64,000 bases of DNA from Chrysemys picta bellii (taxonomy: Eukaryota; Chordata; Testudines; Emydidae). A program made the translations under genes and the position numbers. The notes under the pieces were generated by a model that saw only the letters and a list, made by a program, of their open reading frames with translations, searched no databases and was not told the origin of the DNA. Shown one piece after another: positions 1-13,362 of this stretch. The DNA is taken from positions 67,345,468 to 67,409,467 of the forward strand of contig NC_088796.1 in assembly GCF_011386835.1 (NCBI RefSeq), given 5' to 3'. The first letter of the stretch is position 1, and each line of letters starts with the position of its first letter.

Positions 1-3000
1 CTAGATTTTAATTTTAATTTTTTAGAGTTTACTGAATTAGACCAATCCTGCTACTCTTGAAATCATTGCCAAGACTCCCCCTGGACTCACTGGGAGCAGA
101 ACTGGTCCCTTTTAAGTTCTGTAAAAGAGGTTCAGAATTATTTTACAGCAGCTCTAACCAAAATTCAACTGAGCTCTCATATTCCTCTGGCTATTTTAAA
201 AACAACAACATTCTACATTATTTTTATTTTACAACACTAAAAGAAGTACTCTAGTGTGGAAGTAGTTTAAAATAGTTATTTAAAAATAATAAATATATAA
301 TTTCAAGTGTGGAATTCTTTAGAATTCATTTTCTGACACCTAAGACCCATATATTTTTGTAATTTTTCCCTTACTTGAAATCTGTTCTGTTTATTGGTAT
401 TCACTATGCAAATGATATGGTTCCCTAGACAATTAAATCAAAGGGCCAGTTCTAACCAGTAATAGTAGGTAAATACAGAGATCAGATTATATAAACCGAT
501 TTCAAATGTTTCTAACCTGCTGCACTTGAAAAATAGTTCTAAAAAGACTCAAAACCCCACGGCCTTACCTAAAAAGACCACTGAAACATCTTGCAAATTT
601 TGCTGATAACATTTCATTTCTCTATTACTGAGCACTAGATTACCTCATAGCTAAGATCGTCAAATCTTCACTGTATCCTTAATTGCAAAGGGCATATTTT
701 TACTCCTGTAATAAATTTACTCTTTTGAAGTCCTGCAACTTCTTAGAGCTCATTATTTACCTCTGTTTATTTCCTTATTTTTCCCCGAATGTCCATCTCC
801 CTTTTCTTTATATTCATACCTTTTGTTTTCGCTTTTCTTCTTCCTTTCTCTTACTATACCAATCTGTTTTGTCATCTGTTCTCATTTGTTACTTTCTTTC
901 AGTTGGTAGCACATGAACCCTACAGTGGATGCCCCATTTAGTTAGGTCTGAGAATGTCAAGTAATTCTTGTTATAAAAGCCAGTTACCATCTGGGAAGAG
1001 ATAGAGGGGGGCTTTAACCCACCAGAAAAGCCTGCCCAATAAAACTCAGACTTCACAGACAGTAATTATAACTTCTCATACACATAGACTGTGGTCCTGG
1101 AAAGCTTCCAAACTCCACACCCACCCACACACCCCTTGTTTGTTCAAAGCAGTCTAGAGAAAAAGATACTAAATTAAGTAGGACCCTATAATTTAGTGGA
1201 TCTCAAGGGTCTTTGGAATTCTAATGGATTTAAATTAAGTCTTCCTCCAAGCAAATATCCTCCGACCTCCAAAATACTACTAGAAATGTCTGTGCACACT
1301 CTCTCTCTCTCTCAACCCCCTCCGCCCCCCAACCACCTTTTAGAATTTCTACAATTATTTTTTACTCGCTTGCTTCTAAGGCACACTCTTGGGAATTCAA
1401 GAGGCAGTTTGGTTTGGTCAATGTGCAGACTTCTCCCCTTCTTAATGTAAAGTTTTTATAAATATGAGACTGTTTTATTTTATTATTAATTATATCTCAA
1501 CAGTCAAAAAACAACTTTAAGACACACCTAGTTTTAAATTCCTTAATGCAACAGTGAAAATTCAAGACTTAATTATCTTTTATAAAGCTGATTAGAATGT
1601 TTACAGGCTACTGTACATACATTTTTCTAAAATTGTCATCAAGTCACAGGTTGTATATTCATATCCAAGGTGTATATACCATTTTAGGACACAGTATTTT
1701 AATTGTTCATTATTTTAATATTCCAGGCACAATACACTAGCCATGCTGAATATACCAGACACACCCTAATATTCCATTGGTACTAATGGCATGTTAATGA
1801 CTGATTGCTGCCCAGGACAGAAAAGTTTCAGCATTTAAAATATACCTGAAGTATCTGCCATGTTAAATTGAAATAAAGTTACTTTTTCTATTTGAAATTC
1901 CCTGGTTTTCTGAACAGTTGAGATATTTAGTAGTCAGCTCTGTGCACTGTTAGAAAAACTACACATTTTAGTAAAAATGCATTTTACAGCAACATAGGAG
2001 AATTAAGTGTTTTAGGTCAGTTCAATAAAAAAAAAAGAACTGATTCATACAGAGCTTTCTCCAAAACCCCTCAAAATCAAGACAGAGACTCCCATTGACT
2101 TCAGTGGGCTTTGGATGACGTTTTTAATATACTGGCTCAACAAAAAAAATATTTTTTTACGGTGATGATCCTTTGTTATCTACTCCAAGACTTAAGGTGG
2201 ATGACTGCAGTAAGTTCTGAGCCTAATGGGAAAAAGAGATGGGCTCCTTTTCACTGTGTCTTGTGGCCGCAAATCATTCAATGAAAGGAACTAAACCAAC
2301 ATACCAGAAAGCTTGAGAATTTAAATTTCGAAAGTGTCAAGACACACAAAAGTTAAGGTTACTGTTTCAGTATCAACTTTGTACATAACAGGTAGGAGAG
2401 TTGTCCAAGTTCATGTAGAAATAGAAACCTTAACTGAATTAGGAACAGTATGTGTGATCATAATTTTACACATGCGGAGACATTCCAATGCTTCCAATGG
2501 AAGCCTGCTGGACCCATCAACCAACTCCTCAAAATTATCTACCAATCCTAATATCTTAATTTACTTCCCCAAGGAACCAAGACACTGACAAAGTCAAGAG
2601 GGAATGTTTTATATATTAAAAATACACAGAGTGACAACATGGGCATTTGGAATACTGTGCATACTATTTTTTCTCAAGGAGATTTAAGTTCTACAAATGC
2701 ACTACTATGCAGTTTTGAAATGCTTCTAAATTTATTTACATAAAAATTTCACACTTATGGTATTCCTCATGGAGAACTCTTATACACACCAATTTTGAAA
2801 TTTTTAAAACAAAACTGCTTACAGTTCAAGGGCAAAAGAATAAACAAAAAATATACACATAAAACATTCTTCACACTCAAAATATGACACATTTTCTTCA
2901 AGCTTTCTAAAGAAATTTACCATGCATAAGAAATTTCAATCCCAAATAAGTTTTGAAAAAGTTATGAAAGTCTGAAAAATGGGTTTTAAATGGAATAATC

Positions 3001-4769
3001 CACTTAACTTCCACAAACTGCTACTGTTTCTATGCTGTATCTCAACATGAGTACCACAGAAATACCCTTGCTCATAAGTGAACAGTGGCATAATAAACAG
3101 AATATAGGCTGCTGGGCTTGCAGCTGGGACAATAGCCTCAAAAAATTCCTTCCAACTGGTCAAGAAGGGGATTCCCCATTCTCTAATGATGGCACTACAA
3201 AAAGGATGTAGTCATTTCCTTCCCCAAAGACCCCTGATAACATGGAAATTGGTATAAGATGGGAAGGGGAGGACCAAGAAGGAAGCCAAGGATATATAAT
3301 TGGTATGGGTAAGGAGAATGACTTAAGCCTAAAGCAAAGTATCCAGGTACAGTTCAGAGAATGGATGAAGAGCTGATTTATGTTTTGCTGAATCAGTTTT
3401 CTTAATGCTTGCTATCTGTGGTATTGTATCAATTTACATTTTCAGTGAGAAGAAACAGAATGGGCTAATATTCTTCAAAAGTAACAAGTATTAGGAAGTT
3501 TCAAGTGCAGTATATTAATGAGCTTCCTAATAATGAAATTAATGCATGATTGTGAGGTGCACAAATACTTACAGTACTAGACAGGCAGATATTAAATTTA
3601 TATAGAACAAAATGTAGTTAGATACTCCTCACACTAGAATTTGGTTTGAAGTCCTCTTTTACAATCTTACTTCGAAAAATATCCTAATAATGAAGTTGTT
3701 TAATCATTGCTTTTTTACTTTAAATGAGCAACAAAGGGTTTGAGGTTTTTTGTTTGTTGTTTTTAAGAACATGTGTTTGGAATTTAGAACTTAAGATAGG
3801 TACCAAAAAGTGTAAAAATTAGTAGCGCCAAGTTTTAGCTAAAACTATGAACAAAATGCTTATTAGGTTCAGAGGTAACCGATATGCAGTTCTGATTAGC
3901 TGTATTCACGCAAAAAAAAAAAAAAAAGTTACTATAATCAGGAAAGTGGTCTCTCTTTAGTAAACCATGTGTTCAGACATCTTTTTACCTGTACAAAGTT
4001 TATCTGCAGTAAATCTCCAGAACAGACTCAATGGTATCCTTATGATCCAATTTGGATCATAATGAGTGGCTACTCAGTTCCTGGGGCCAGAAGTTGGAAA
4101 TACAAGAGAGGTCTGTATATAGTGGAAGCAACTATGTGTTACTGGCAAACTTGCTGGTTATGGAGTGGGGGTTTCAAAGAGTAAACCTCTGGGAAAGCTT
4201 TGCTTTTATATTCTAGGCCAAGATAGAAACAATATAGAGAAAATAAGGCTTGTGGATCGCCATCATTCTACGGACAAACTCTGCATTTCTCTACACAGGT
4301 CACTATGTGCTAGAAATAAGTTGAGTAAATGATGTACACAAATATAAAATGCTGGGGGTTTTCTCCAGGCACACTTTATGGAGACTCACAAGATTAATAT
4401 CCTTAAAAAAAAGGCAGGGGAATTTTAGGGTGAACCAATACCCCCTTCAGTACCCGGTGCTAGGGAAGGAATAGTTCAGACAAAATAGTCCAATGGTATT
4501 ACAAAATCAGCGTTATTTAGTACCATACAATATTCTACTAAACTATTTGAGTAACAATTTAAATGTTATAAGTATAAATTTATGCTGCATCCAAACTGTC
4601 TATTTCAAATCCAGTAAACTTCTTTTACGAGGAGTCCCAATGCGCACAAAACGAGCATCTGTTACATTAAGTACTTGGTAGTCTAATTTACAAAATTAGC
4701 GCCAGTTTTCTTAGTGGGACACTATAAAGATATTTAGTTCCCAATTTAACTTACATTAAGAATCTGAAG
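1..4769. other. AT-rich intron, mostly unassigned
   Basis: This is the far downstream part of the large FBXL17 intron as read on the minus strand. The sequence is AT-rich with short A and T runs and no frame that looks coding. One short segment at about 2060-2120 (a phrase like ACTCCCATTGACTTCAGTGGG) recalls an old reptile and bird interspersed repeat, but too little remains to classify it. A CT/C-rich low-complexity patch lies at 1300-1340. I see nothing else to annotate. Confidence 0.5.
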
Positions 4770-5503
4770 GGTCTTCCAAAATCTGAGAGGGACGAGGTGT
4801 GGAACATGCTTTCAGTAGTCTTAAAAGAGCAACACTCTGAGGCAGAAACTACAGAACCCAAAGCATCAAAAAAGAAAATCAAGCTTCTGCTAGTGGCACC
4901 TGACTCAGGTGATGAAAATGAACATGCATCCGTCCACACTGCTTTGGATTGTTATCAAGCCCGTTATCAACACATAAATATATTATGACACGCCTTGCAA
5001 TGAAAATGCCTGTTCTTACTTTCAGGTGACATTGTAAACAAGAAGCAGGCAGTATTTTCTCCTGAAAACAAACAAACTTGTTTGTCTTAGCAATTGGATG
5101 ACCAAGAAGTAGGACTGAGTGGACTTGTAGGCTGTAAAGTTTTACATTGTTTTGTTTTTGAGTGCAGTTATGTAACAAAAAAAATCTCCATTTGTAAGTT
5201 GCACTTTCACAATAAAGAGATTACACTACAGTACTTGTATTAGGTGAATTGAAAAATATTATTTCTTTTGTTTCTCATTTTACAGTGCAAATATTTGTAA
5301 TAAAAATAATATACACATTGTATTGTGTTGTAATTGAAATCAATATATATGAAAATGTAGAAAAACATCTAAAATACTTAATACATTTCAATTGGTACTC
5401 TATTGTTTAACTGTGCAATTAAAACTGCGATTAATCTTTTTAATCGTGATTAATTTTTGAGTTATTTATTTTTTTGAGTTAACTGCGATTAATCGACAGC
5501 CCT
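4770..5503 (+). pseudogene. Eroded hAT transposon: transposase C-terminus and 3' terminal repeat
   Basis: The first part reads as a degraded transposase: an acidic stretch (DSGDENEHASVHTALD, about 4905-4960), then after a deletion and stops the hAT dimerisation signature LSGDIVNKK (about 5020-5046), followed by LSPEN-type and KLVCL-type remnants. The element ends with repeated GATTAATCG motifs and GACAGCCCT at about 5503, which is the hAT-type 3' terminus of this family. The 5' end and most of the transposase are missing. It lies in an FBXL17 intron antisense to the gene and cannot encode a working protein. Family assignment is from memory. Confidence 0.7.
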
Positions 5504-8500
5504 AAATAAAAATTAAGAGACCACCTGAAGGCCAAATTACTCCTGTAATAGGAATCTTAGATCTACTACAGAAACAAAATTTATAGTTGTACAAAGTTAT
5601 TTCAAAAAAAGAAAGGAATGAGATACTAATATTTCCTCTGTATGTTGTCAAGTGTGAATGTTTTTATAATGTTTATGGTAAATTCTGTAATATCTTTCAA
5701 ATTTGAACTTTGGAATGTTAAGATCAGCACATGCATTTCAGCATTGCTTAGCCAAGATGGTAACAATTATAGTTTTCATTATTTTAATTAAAATTGGTAG
5801 GTTTATATCTAACTTAACCTAACTTAAATGTTTTATTTTTAAAAGTAAAAGAAATATTGAAGGCCCAATACTGACTAAAATTTATGGGAAATCCATACTG
5901 TCACATTTCCAGTTTAACTAGCGTTCAAAATTAAATCATGTAAAAACATATAGAAAAGCTTGGAACCTGATTGATCATGTTTAAAAAAAACAGACCATAA
6001 TTAGCAATAATATAGAATATCTCATTAAAAATAGTTTCTTTAAGATTATATCAAACAGTTCTTCTTTCAAATGCTTTTCTTTTGAAAATACCTGTTTTCT
6101 TTTTAAGTTTTCAATATTTTTGCATAAAGTGTGTTTGTATACCTGATATACTTTTGCAAAGAGGAAAACAAAAATATAGCTGTGATGTGCAATACTTAGA
6201 GGTATGAGAATATGTGAGTTATGTAATTTCAGTACATATCTGTGAACATGTTACAGTTAACACCAGGCTTTATTAGCAGACTGAATTTCTTTTCCATAAA
6301 ATTTTTGTATAATACTTCCTTTTACATTACAAATATTAAGACAGCTATCCATCAGAAATATGAAAATATTGTAAAAAATAATATTGAACTAGAGATCAAA
6401 GATGCAAAAAAAATAGGCAGAAATTATCCTAATTGTAGGATCCAATGAAGTTCACTGAAACTACAGTAGCTTGTACAAACATGTATTCAATAGAATGGAT
6501 GTGGAACCTAAAATTAAACTCTAGGTAATTATAAAATTAATTTTCTATTTATAACATTTGTATAGTTAGCCCTTAGAGAATAGATTTCTATTTGCTGAAC
6601 AGACTACATGTTTAGTTGTTAGGCTTAGAACCCCAGTAAGTGTTATCAATACACTTGAACTGTCAGTAAGTGATTTATACGAATCCTTTGGGTGCTTTCT
6701 ATATACATGCTGCATTCAAAAGTATTCAGTATTTTACACTTTATTTTATTAATGTTACAAGCAAAAGTACTTTTTGTGGGCAAATTTTCTTACTTTTTAA
6801 AAAAAAAAGTATTATTTTCTACCAAAATGTAGAAATCGAGATTGAAAGGCAAGAGAGAGACATTACTGTGCGAGTATACTAACAGCAGAGACAATTTCCA
6901 AATCATGCAATTTTCAAAGTAACTCCACAAGACAGAGTTTTCTCCCAACAATAGCACATATTAATCATAATTTTAAACAAGTTATTCTAGAAAGATTGGG
7001 TGCTTTAAACCACAAATTGATTCTTTTCTGAAAAGTGTATATTAAATACTAATACACCAGATTGTGCTATTGCAAATTTAATTAGCAAGACTAAGGCACC
7101 TAAAATACAATATCCCAAGACTGAACATTTTATTTCATACACAGGACATGCAGTTGTATAGCCAAATGTCAGTGTCACATAACAAAGCACCTTTAATTGA
7201 CCCGAAAGAAAAGGGAAACCAAAATCTTCCCTTCTCCAGTTCAGTTTCCATCTTCACTCATTCACTGTACATCAAAGAGAATCAACTCAACCTGACACAT
7301 AAGGACTGTTCCCCTCAATGATCAGGCAGGTGTCAAGGCCAGAAAAAAAGCCTGTTTTCCACAGCCCTTCACCTTGTTTGATCACTGGTTACTTTTGATC
7401 TGACACTGCCCTCACTCTAGTAATGACTTCCCCTTCATAGAACTTACCTCACATCTGTCAGATAGAATAAAGGGTATCAAACTGAGACCTGACAAGGCCT
7501 ATGGGCCATGAGATGTGCTGCCAACAGAACATTCCCTAGCTCCCACAATTTCCAATTCAGTTTCTTTTGTGCTGGTGGGTACTGGGGTTAGGGTACCAAT
7601 GACAGCAGAAAGGATTATACGCCAACTGTGAAGCCAAGCCTTCATGAATTTATATCTTTTCATCTCAGCTTCGTCGTCTCCTTAAATGCTGTGAACTTCA
7701 TGGTGGTTACTATGAAATACACATTCAACAAATGTAATAGAAAGTTTGTTTAAATCCTCTTTCCTCGGAAAACAAAAGCTACTGAATGTCCTGTAGTTAA
7801 ACTAAGGAGGTTTTTTTTAAAAAAAGGTTTCCAACTGATATAGTATGAGGTCACTACAGGCCAGCTGGCAAGCGGCAGTGAAAGTCCGGGGAAGGAAAGG
7901 GGTTGGGAAAGGTTTTTTGTTTTGTTTTTTAATTTTTGTTTTTTACATACGTAAAAACAGTAATAAAAGTATGCAGCTTTTAGCAGTTACATAGAAATTT
8001 CTTATAAGAGGACTATGAGCTGGTAGACTATGGAGGCTTCATAAAAGAACAGATACATAGGATAATTACAAATTTTGATTTTTTATTCAGAGTTTAGTAA
8101 GGCTTTTATTTTAGCAATTTCATTTTCAGGAAGTCTTCTAGCACAGAATAAGTCTACTACATATTATATACAATCTTTTTAAAATCACTAAAACACAGTA
8201 TTTGGACACTATATCAAAGCAAGGAAGAAAGAAATGATCAAAACACTATATGCAGGATGTTTAAAATCATTCTCAGACTCTTATTGTAATTATACAATAG
8301 TATCTTGGACACAACTGTAAATATTCAGATATTACATTTAAAAACTGTGGTATTCTTGAGTCTGGAAGAACAGATTAAAAGCTCTTATTCAGAGTACAAG
8401 TATAGCCCAGTAGATTTCACAGTTCCCATTTTATCATCATGTGATAAATGTGTCAATTTACAAATTTCAGTAGCTATAATTAGGCACCTAATCCATGAAA
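5504..8500. other. AT-rich intron, nothing recognised
   Basis: About 3 kb of AT-rich sequence with short homopolymers and no convincing coding frame, repeat terminus or conserved exon. A slightly less AT-rich patch at 7200-7660 has no recognisable family. Confidence 0.5.
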
Positions 8501-8895
8501 TAAAGGTGGCCTGATTTCAAAGGGTCCTACTGCTACTCAACACTTTTGAAAGGTAATGGGAGTTGAGTATGCTCAATGCCTTTGAAACTCTGGCCATCTT
8601 TACTCAAGAGACTAAAAATGAATGTGTGGATCGTATTTTCAAAAATGTTCAACACGCACAACTTTTCTAAGAGCTCAGCTCCTGGTTAGGCACTTAAATG
8701 ACATGGACAGATTTTCAGAAGGGTTCAGCAACCAGCAGCTCCTAACAGATATTTGAATGGGAGCCAAACTTTACTGAAAAGCCAATAACTTATTTAAGGG
8801 AGCTGCTGGGTGCTGAGTTATTTTCTAATCTGGCTCCAGAGTCTAACTTCTGGCCCAGATCTTCAAATGGGCCAAAACTCTCAAGACACACAAAC
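8500..8895. repeat. Old foldback repeat (MITE-like)
   Basis: Two arms are complementary: 8709-8744 (core CAACCAGCAGCTCC) and 8796-8831 (core GGAGCTGCTGGGTGCTGA), about 50 bp apart. Similar wording (ACTTTTGAAAG, TTGAAACTCTGGCC) occurs just upstream at 8500-8600, so two related units may lie side by side. A second relic of the same type is at 24630-24780. The structure suggests an ancient non-autonomous DNA element; the superfamily cannot be told from this copy. Confidence 0.5.
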
Positions 8896-9589
8896 TGCCA
8901 CATGGCCAGATCATCAACTAGGTAAGCGGGGGTCACAGTCCACTGACTTGATCTGCAACCCACAGCATTCCTGGAGTGAAGAAAGAAAATATGGAAAATG
9001 AGGCATCAATTCAAATTCTTATCCCAGCCATCAAGACACTCTAATACAACAATCCACAATCACCACTTTAACATGGTGAACCATGCCCTTGCAAGATCCA
9101 TACCAGAAAAGTAATAAGGGGCAAAGGACAAACTGCCAGGCCACAACAACAGATTGCTTGTGTCTTCCAAAGGAGACAATGATCACATATGTATTTATAA
9201 GGAAAGCACAGGTCTTCACTGATCTAAATATAAGAAACCAGTACAGATTCATAACTCTAATGCATGACCAGGAATGGTTAAACATCCTGCAGCATAGATG
9301 ACTCAAATTCAATGACTTAAAAACATATAGGGAGATAATGTTTGTGTTTTTGTGTATTTACGTACATATTGGTAGAGGTCAACAATATAATCCAACAGTT
9401 ACTGTCTATGCTGTATTCTGTTAATTCAGAGATCAAAAGAGCTTAACATTTAAATGAACGGTAAACACAGGATATCACTGTATTCATCTCTTTGAAATGT
9501 ATAGCAAATCTGCGAATGATGGAAAAACAAGCAACTGCCTTATGTTAATTCATGTAGCTAAGTATCGGTGATGGACCTACTTCAAAGTC
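8896..9589. other. Intron, nothing recognised
   Basis: Unassigned intronic sequence. Overlapping short open frames on both strands at 9031-9312 show no domain or splice support. Confidence 0.45.
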
Positions 9590-10282
9590 ATCCTGATTGC
9601 CTATTGTAAACCAAGGGATTCCAACCTGCCAAAGAAGGCCTGAAATTGTATCAAAGATCCTTGGGTCCTGATCCGGTCATCTCCGATATGCTTAAGCTTC
9701 ATCAGGGGAAGATTGAGTCACAAGATTGAGTTCCAGTTAAGCTCAAACACCCTGAATATGATATTGAACATTAGACTATACCTATGGACTAAATTCTAAA
9801 AGAATTCTTGGCAACTACAAAGCACACCATCTCTGCTATGAATCTGAACCTCAATAATTGAACTTATGTCTGTATGTATATTGATCTTTTAACCATACTC
9901 TTTTTTTTAATAAATTTAGTTTAGTTAATAAGAATTGGCTGTAAGTGTGTATATGGTTAAGAGCTGGAATATTCATTAACGTGGGAGGCAATGTGTCTGA
10001 TCCTTTGGGATCGGTAAAACTTTTTTCTATGATGAATAAGATTTTCATTAATCCTCATCATATCTGACTTGGGTGCCTTTGTGGAGGCCTGAGTCTGGGT
10101 TACTTTAAGGGAATTGTGGTATTGACTTCTGAGTAACCAGTGAGGTAATAAAGAAGCTGTTTTGTGCTGCCTTGGTAAACCTAAGTATTGAAATATCCAC
10201 CAGCTTTAGGAATTGTCTGCCCCATTCTTTGCAGTTCACCCTAATTTAGTGACCTCAGCTGGCTCCCCTGGGACCCTGGTCA
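9590..10282 (+). mobile_element. LTR-like repeat (probable solo or truncated LTR)
   Basis: The sequence resembles a turtle retrovirus-like or gypsy-like LTR: a long unit with AATAAATTTAGTTTAG near 9909, a GTAACCAGTGAGGTAATAAAG segment near 10136, and a 3' end ...GGACCCTGGTCA at 10282. I could not find the matching 5' boundary or a 5-bp target duplication, so the copy may be 5' truncated. No internal gag or pol sequence adjoins it. Confidence 0.5.
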
Positions 10283-10790
10283 TAAACTGGTTTAATCCAT
10301 CTGTATTATTTTTTAATCTGCGATCTACGTAAATATGAAATCTGGAGGCTGATTTCCCATTTTCTGCAAAATTAAGTCAACCTTTTTCTGAAATAAGTAT
10401 ATTTTAAATATGTGCAGTACTATTTATTTTTTACATACAGTGTTAGCTTATTGACAAAAAAACTGTTCATATCAAAACAAAAAGGAAAAGACCACAGGGT
10501 GTCAATACATGAAAATCCTTGAAATGGAATCAAAATAGATCAACAAAGCTGCATAACACAAAACTGATCAGTGTACAAAATATTGAGAATTAACTTACAA
10601 AAAACGGTACATTTTTCTCTCGCTTGAAATTAGTTTCTGATTTTAAGTTCTTGCAAACGAATCACTGAAAAACACGTTTTATTTAATAAGCCATACATCT
10701 GTAAACTCCGGAGAAAAGATAAATTATTTGCATAACATAATAAAAACATACTGAAGAGATGGAGATATACACCTTGAGATTTCTGCATCT
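10283..10790. other. Intron, nothing recognised
   Basis: AT-rich sequence without a recognisable repeat or exon. Confidence 0.4.
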
Positions 10791-11220
10791 GGCAACATGT
10801 GTGCTCTAAAGAAAGACATCGTAGAAACAAAATATCATCATTCTGGAAGGAAAAAAGGGCTACAAGGAAATGACTCAAATGAAAAAAGTGACAGTTCTTG
10901 TTGTTCTTGCAGGACAAACAATGAAACAATTATAAAGCGAGATGGCATCCTACAGAAGGTAGCAGAGTTTTACTGCTAGACAAACAGTTCTACAAACTGA
11001 CCTTGGACAAACATGGCACCAACATCTGTAAACAGAAAATAAATGGCGAAGATACAGCAAGCAGAGAAAATAAGCAGTCAAGAGAAAGTGTGCTTGAGGG
11101 GGAAAAAAACATCACTACTGACATCATAAAGTATTTCAAGAGCATAGCAGAAGAACAACAACAGGGGGGGGGAAAATAAGTGTTCATGTCATAAAATGGA
11201 GAGAGAAGAACCTGTAACAT
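10791..11220 (+). repeat. Possible degraded LINE fragment
   Basis: A plus-strand frame at 10797-10979 ends in a segment reading RTNNETIIKRDGILQKVAEFY followed by a stop. This pattern (T.I..RDGIL..V.EFY) resembles the linker between the endonuclease and reverse transcriptase of non-LTR retrotransposons. The following 240 bp, rich in purines, continues with stops and a G run at 11163-11172. No catalytic motif is visible, so this is only a suggestion. Confidence 0.3.
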
Positions 11221-11422
11221 ACAAATTATTTTTTTTTAAAGGAAGAAAGGCTTGTATGACTTCAGGCTCTTCAGCCTCCTGCATGTAGTTTTCAAGACAA
11301 CACTAATATAGAGAAGCAAAATATATTTTGAGCAACCAAGGCACAATGAAGGCTTTATATAAGCTTTATATAACAGACCATTTGCTCACAATGAAAAAAA
11401 ATGGTGACACCCATTATGAAAC

Positions 11423-11814
11423 TGTGACAGCATGCTGGCTAGGAAACCGAGCCAGACCTCTGTCACGCCAGCTCCAATCAGGAAAGGGGAATGGGACCTG
11501 GCTGAGTAGGCCCAGGCCTAAGGGGCAAATAGGGAGGGCCTCGTTAGCCAGGGACTATATAAAGGCTGGCAGGAAGGAAGCCGTGGGGGAAGAGGAAAGG
11601 GAGGATCCAGGGAGTTAGAGGCTGCTCTCCCCTGCTGGCTGCAGAAGCTAGCAGTCCCTGAGGCTGTAAGCCTGATGCTGTCTGTAGCTACAAGGTGGTG
11701 GGAACTTGCACTATAAATAAAGAACATGGGTGATTGTACCAAAGCAGAGGTCTCTGGCTGGTTTGTGGGTGCAGAAGTGGACGAAAATAGAGGGGCCCAT
11801 CTGGGCCCTTTACA
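11423..11814 (+). mobile_element. Solo LTR with 5-bp target duplication GAAAC
   Basis: The 392-bp unit begins TGTGACAGC and ends CCCTTTACA, the TG...CA termini of an LTR. It is flanked by identical GAAAC at 11418-11422 and 11815-11819. A TATA box (TATATAAA, 11556-11563) and a polyadenylation signal (AATAAA, 11716-11721) are placed as in a U3-R-U5 LTR. There are no internal genes, so it is a solo LTR left by recombination between two LTRs. It is more GC-rich than the intron around it. It lies antisense to FBXL17 and carries its own promoter elements. Confidence 0.9.
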
Positions 11815-11819
11815 GAAAC

Positions 11820-13354
11820 ATATTATGCATATGGCATTTCTTACACACTTTTGATTCAGTGGGAAAGATATTAAAATCTCTGCAGACTCAATTATATTTA
11901 GCCTCCGTGGAGGGATGATGGATAAAGAGATGAAAATGTGATCTTCACAATATGATGATGAAAAGAATATAAAAAAGGCCTGTTGATCATTCAGAAATAT
12001 AGAAAGAAGTCCAAATCTTTTTGTGGTTACTCTAGGAACTCAGTAACACTAGAAACTGGAGAGGAAACAATATTTACGAGCATGAAGAGAGAACGTGTCA
12101 GATTAGGGAAGAAACGAAGAGACAAACTCAAAACCAAAAAAAACTCCCAGAACACTTAAAAATTAACTTGTTTAACAGAACACAAAAAAATCCCAAGTCA
12201 TCATGAAAAAGAAGATAGAACAATGTCAATTTAACTTAGGCAGTTGAAGACCAGAAAAGAAGACATTACCAACTGATGGAAAGAAACCACTATCAACATA
12301 GGCTGCAATAAATTTGTCAATATGAACCATCATGAGATGCACTCTATTAGCCCTACCCTTTTCCAAATAAGAGTGGAGTGGGGTATTAAATTTTCACGAG
12401 GGGAAGGTACGCAAAACATTTAAGAGGAATGGGGAAGGAGGTTAGTTCTAGTATCTGAAAAAAATCAATCTAGTTAAAGGTGATTTAATTGTAAAAGTAG
12501 CCAAAATAAATGAAGATATAAAACCTCTCGAAATTAAGCAGTTTGCTTCTATTTTTCTCTCTTATCCCCACATCTTGAAGTTTTCTTCAATTTTTCTGAA
12601 GACAGACACATGGATGAGAAGAGACTCTCAAGCTATTCCCCACCCACTCCAGCAGTTGGCTCAGTTGGTCAGTGAGTGGGTTGATTATGGGGATGAGACC
12701 CATGTTCAGAAACACAAGATATGCCTCCCCTGACAAGCACTTTCAGCAACAGCGCTAAGCAAGGGCCACTTCAGGAGCATTCCTCCTCCTGTGGAGAGGC
12801 TCAGGCTGGCTGGGAAACAGCACAGAGAATGAGGATAAAGGAGTTGGAGCTTGAGGCTCAGTCCTTGCAAGAATATAATGAACCAATGACTGATCAAACA
12901 TTCACCAATCCACTGCCAAAAATTCAACACTAAAAACCTACAGTTAGAAAAGCAAGTCCTTTAAAACACATGCAGACATAATTTTAAAGGAAAAATAAAA
13001 AAATTCAAATAGTATAATTGACTGTAGTGCTCAAATTATTAAAATAGTATAAAAAACTTCAGCTACAGTTCCCAGAACCACTTTAACCAGCCACACTGTT
13101 CAAAAATTAAGGCATAAATGTAACAAATAAATGTAGTCATCAAAATGCTTAAATGGGACAAACTGTCAACCATACAATATTTTGCAGGGAGCACTTCTTT
13201 TTGCGCTAAGTATCACACAGATCTAATATCTATATAGAACATCCAGAAGATTCACTGTAAGCTACTTCTAACAAGAGATCAGAACAGATTTTTTTTTTTT
13301 TTAAATGATGCCTGACTCTCCTTCAGCAAATGTAGGTGGTGCCTACAAGATGTG
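11820..13354. other. Intron, nothing recognised
   Basis: AT-rich sequence; overlapping 70-75 codon frames on both strands at 12706-12933 have no domain and no splice support. Confidence 0.45.
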
Positions 13355-13362
13355 AAGTTAGC

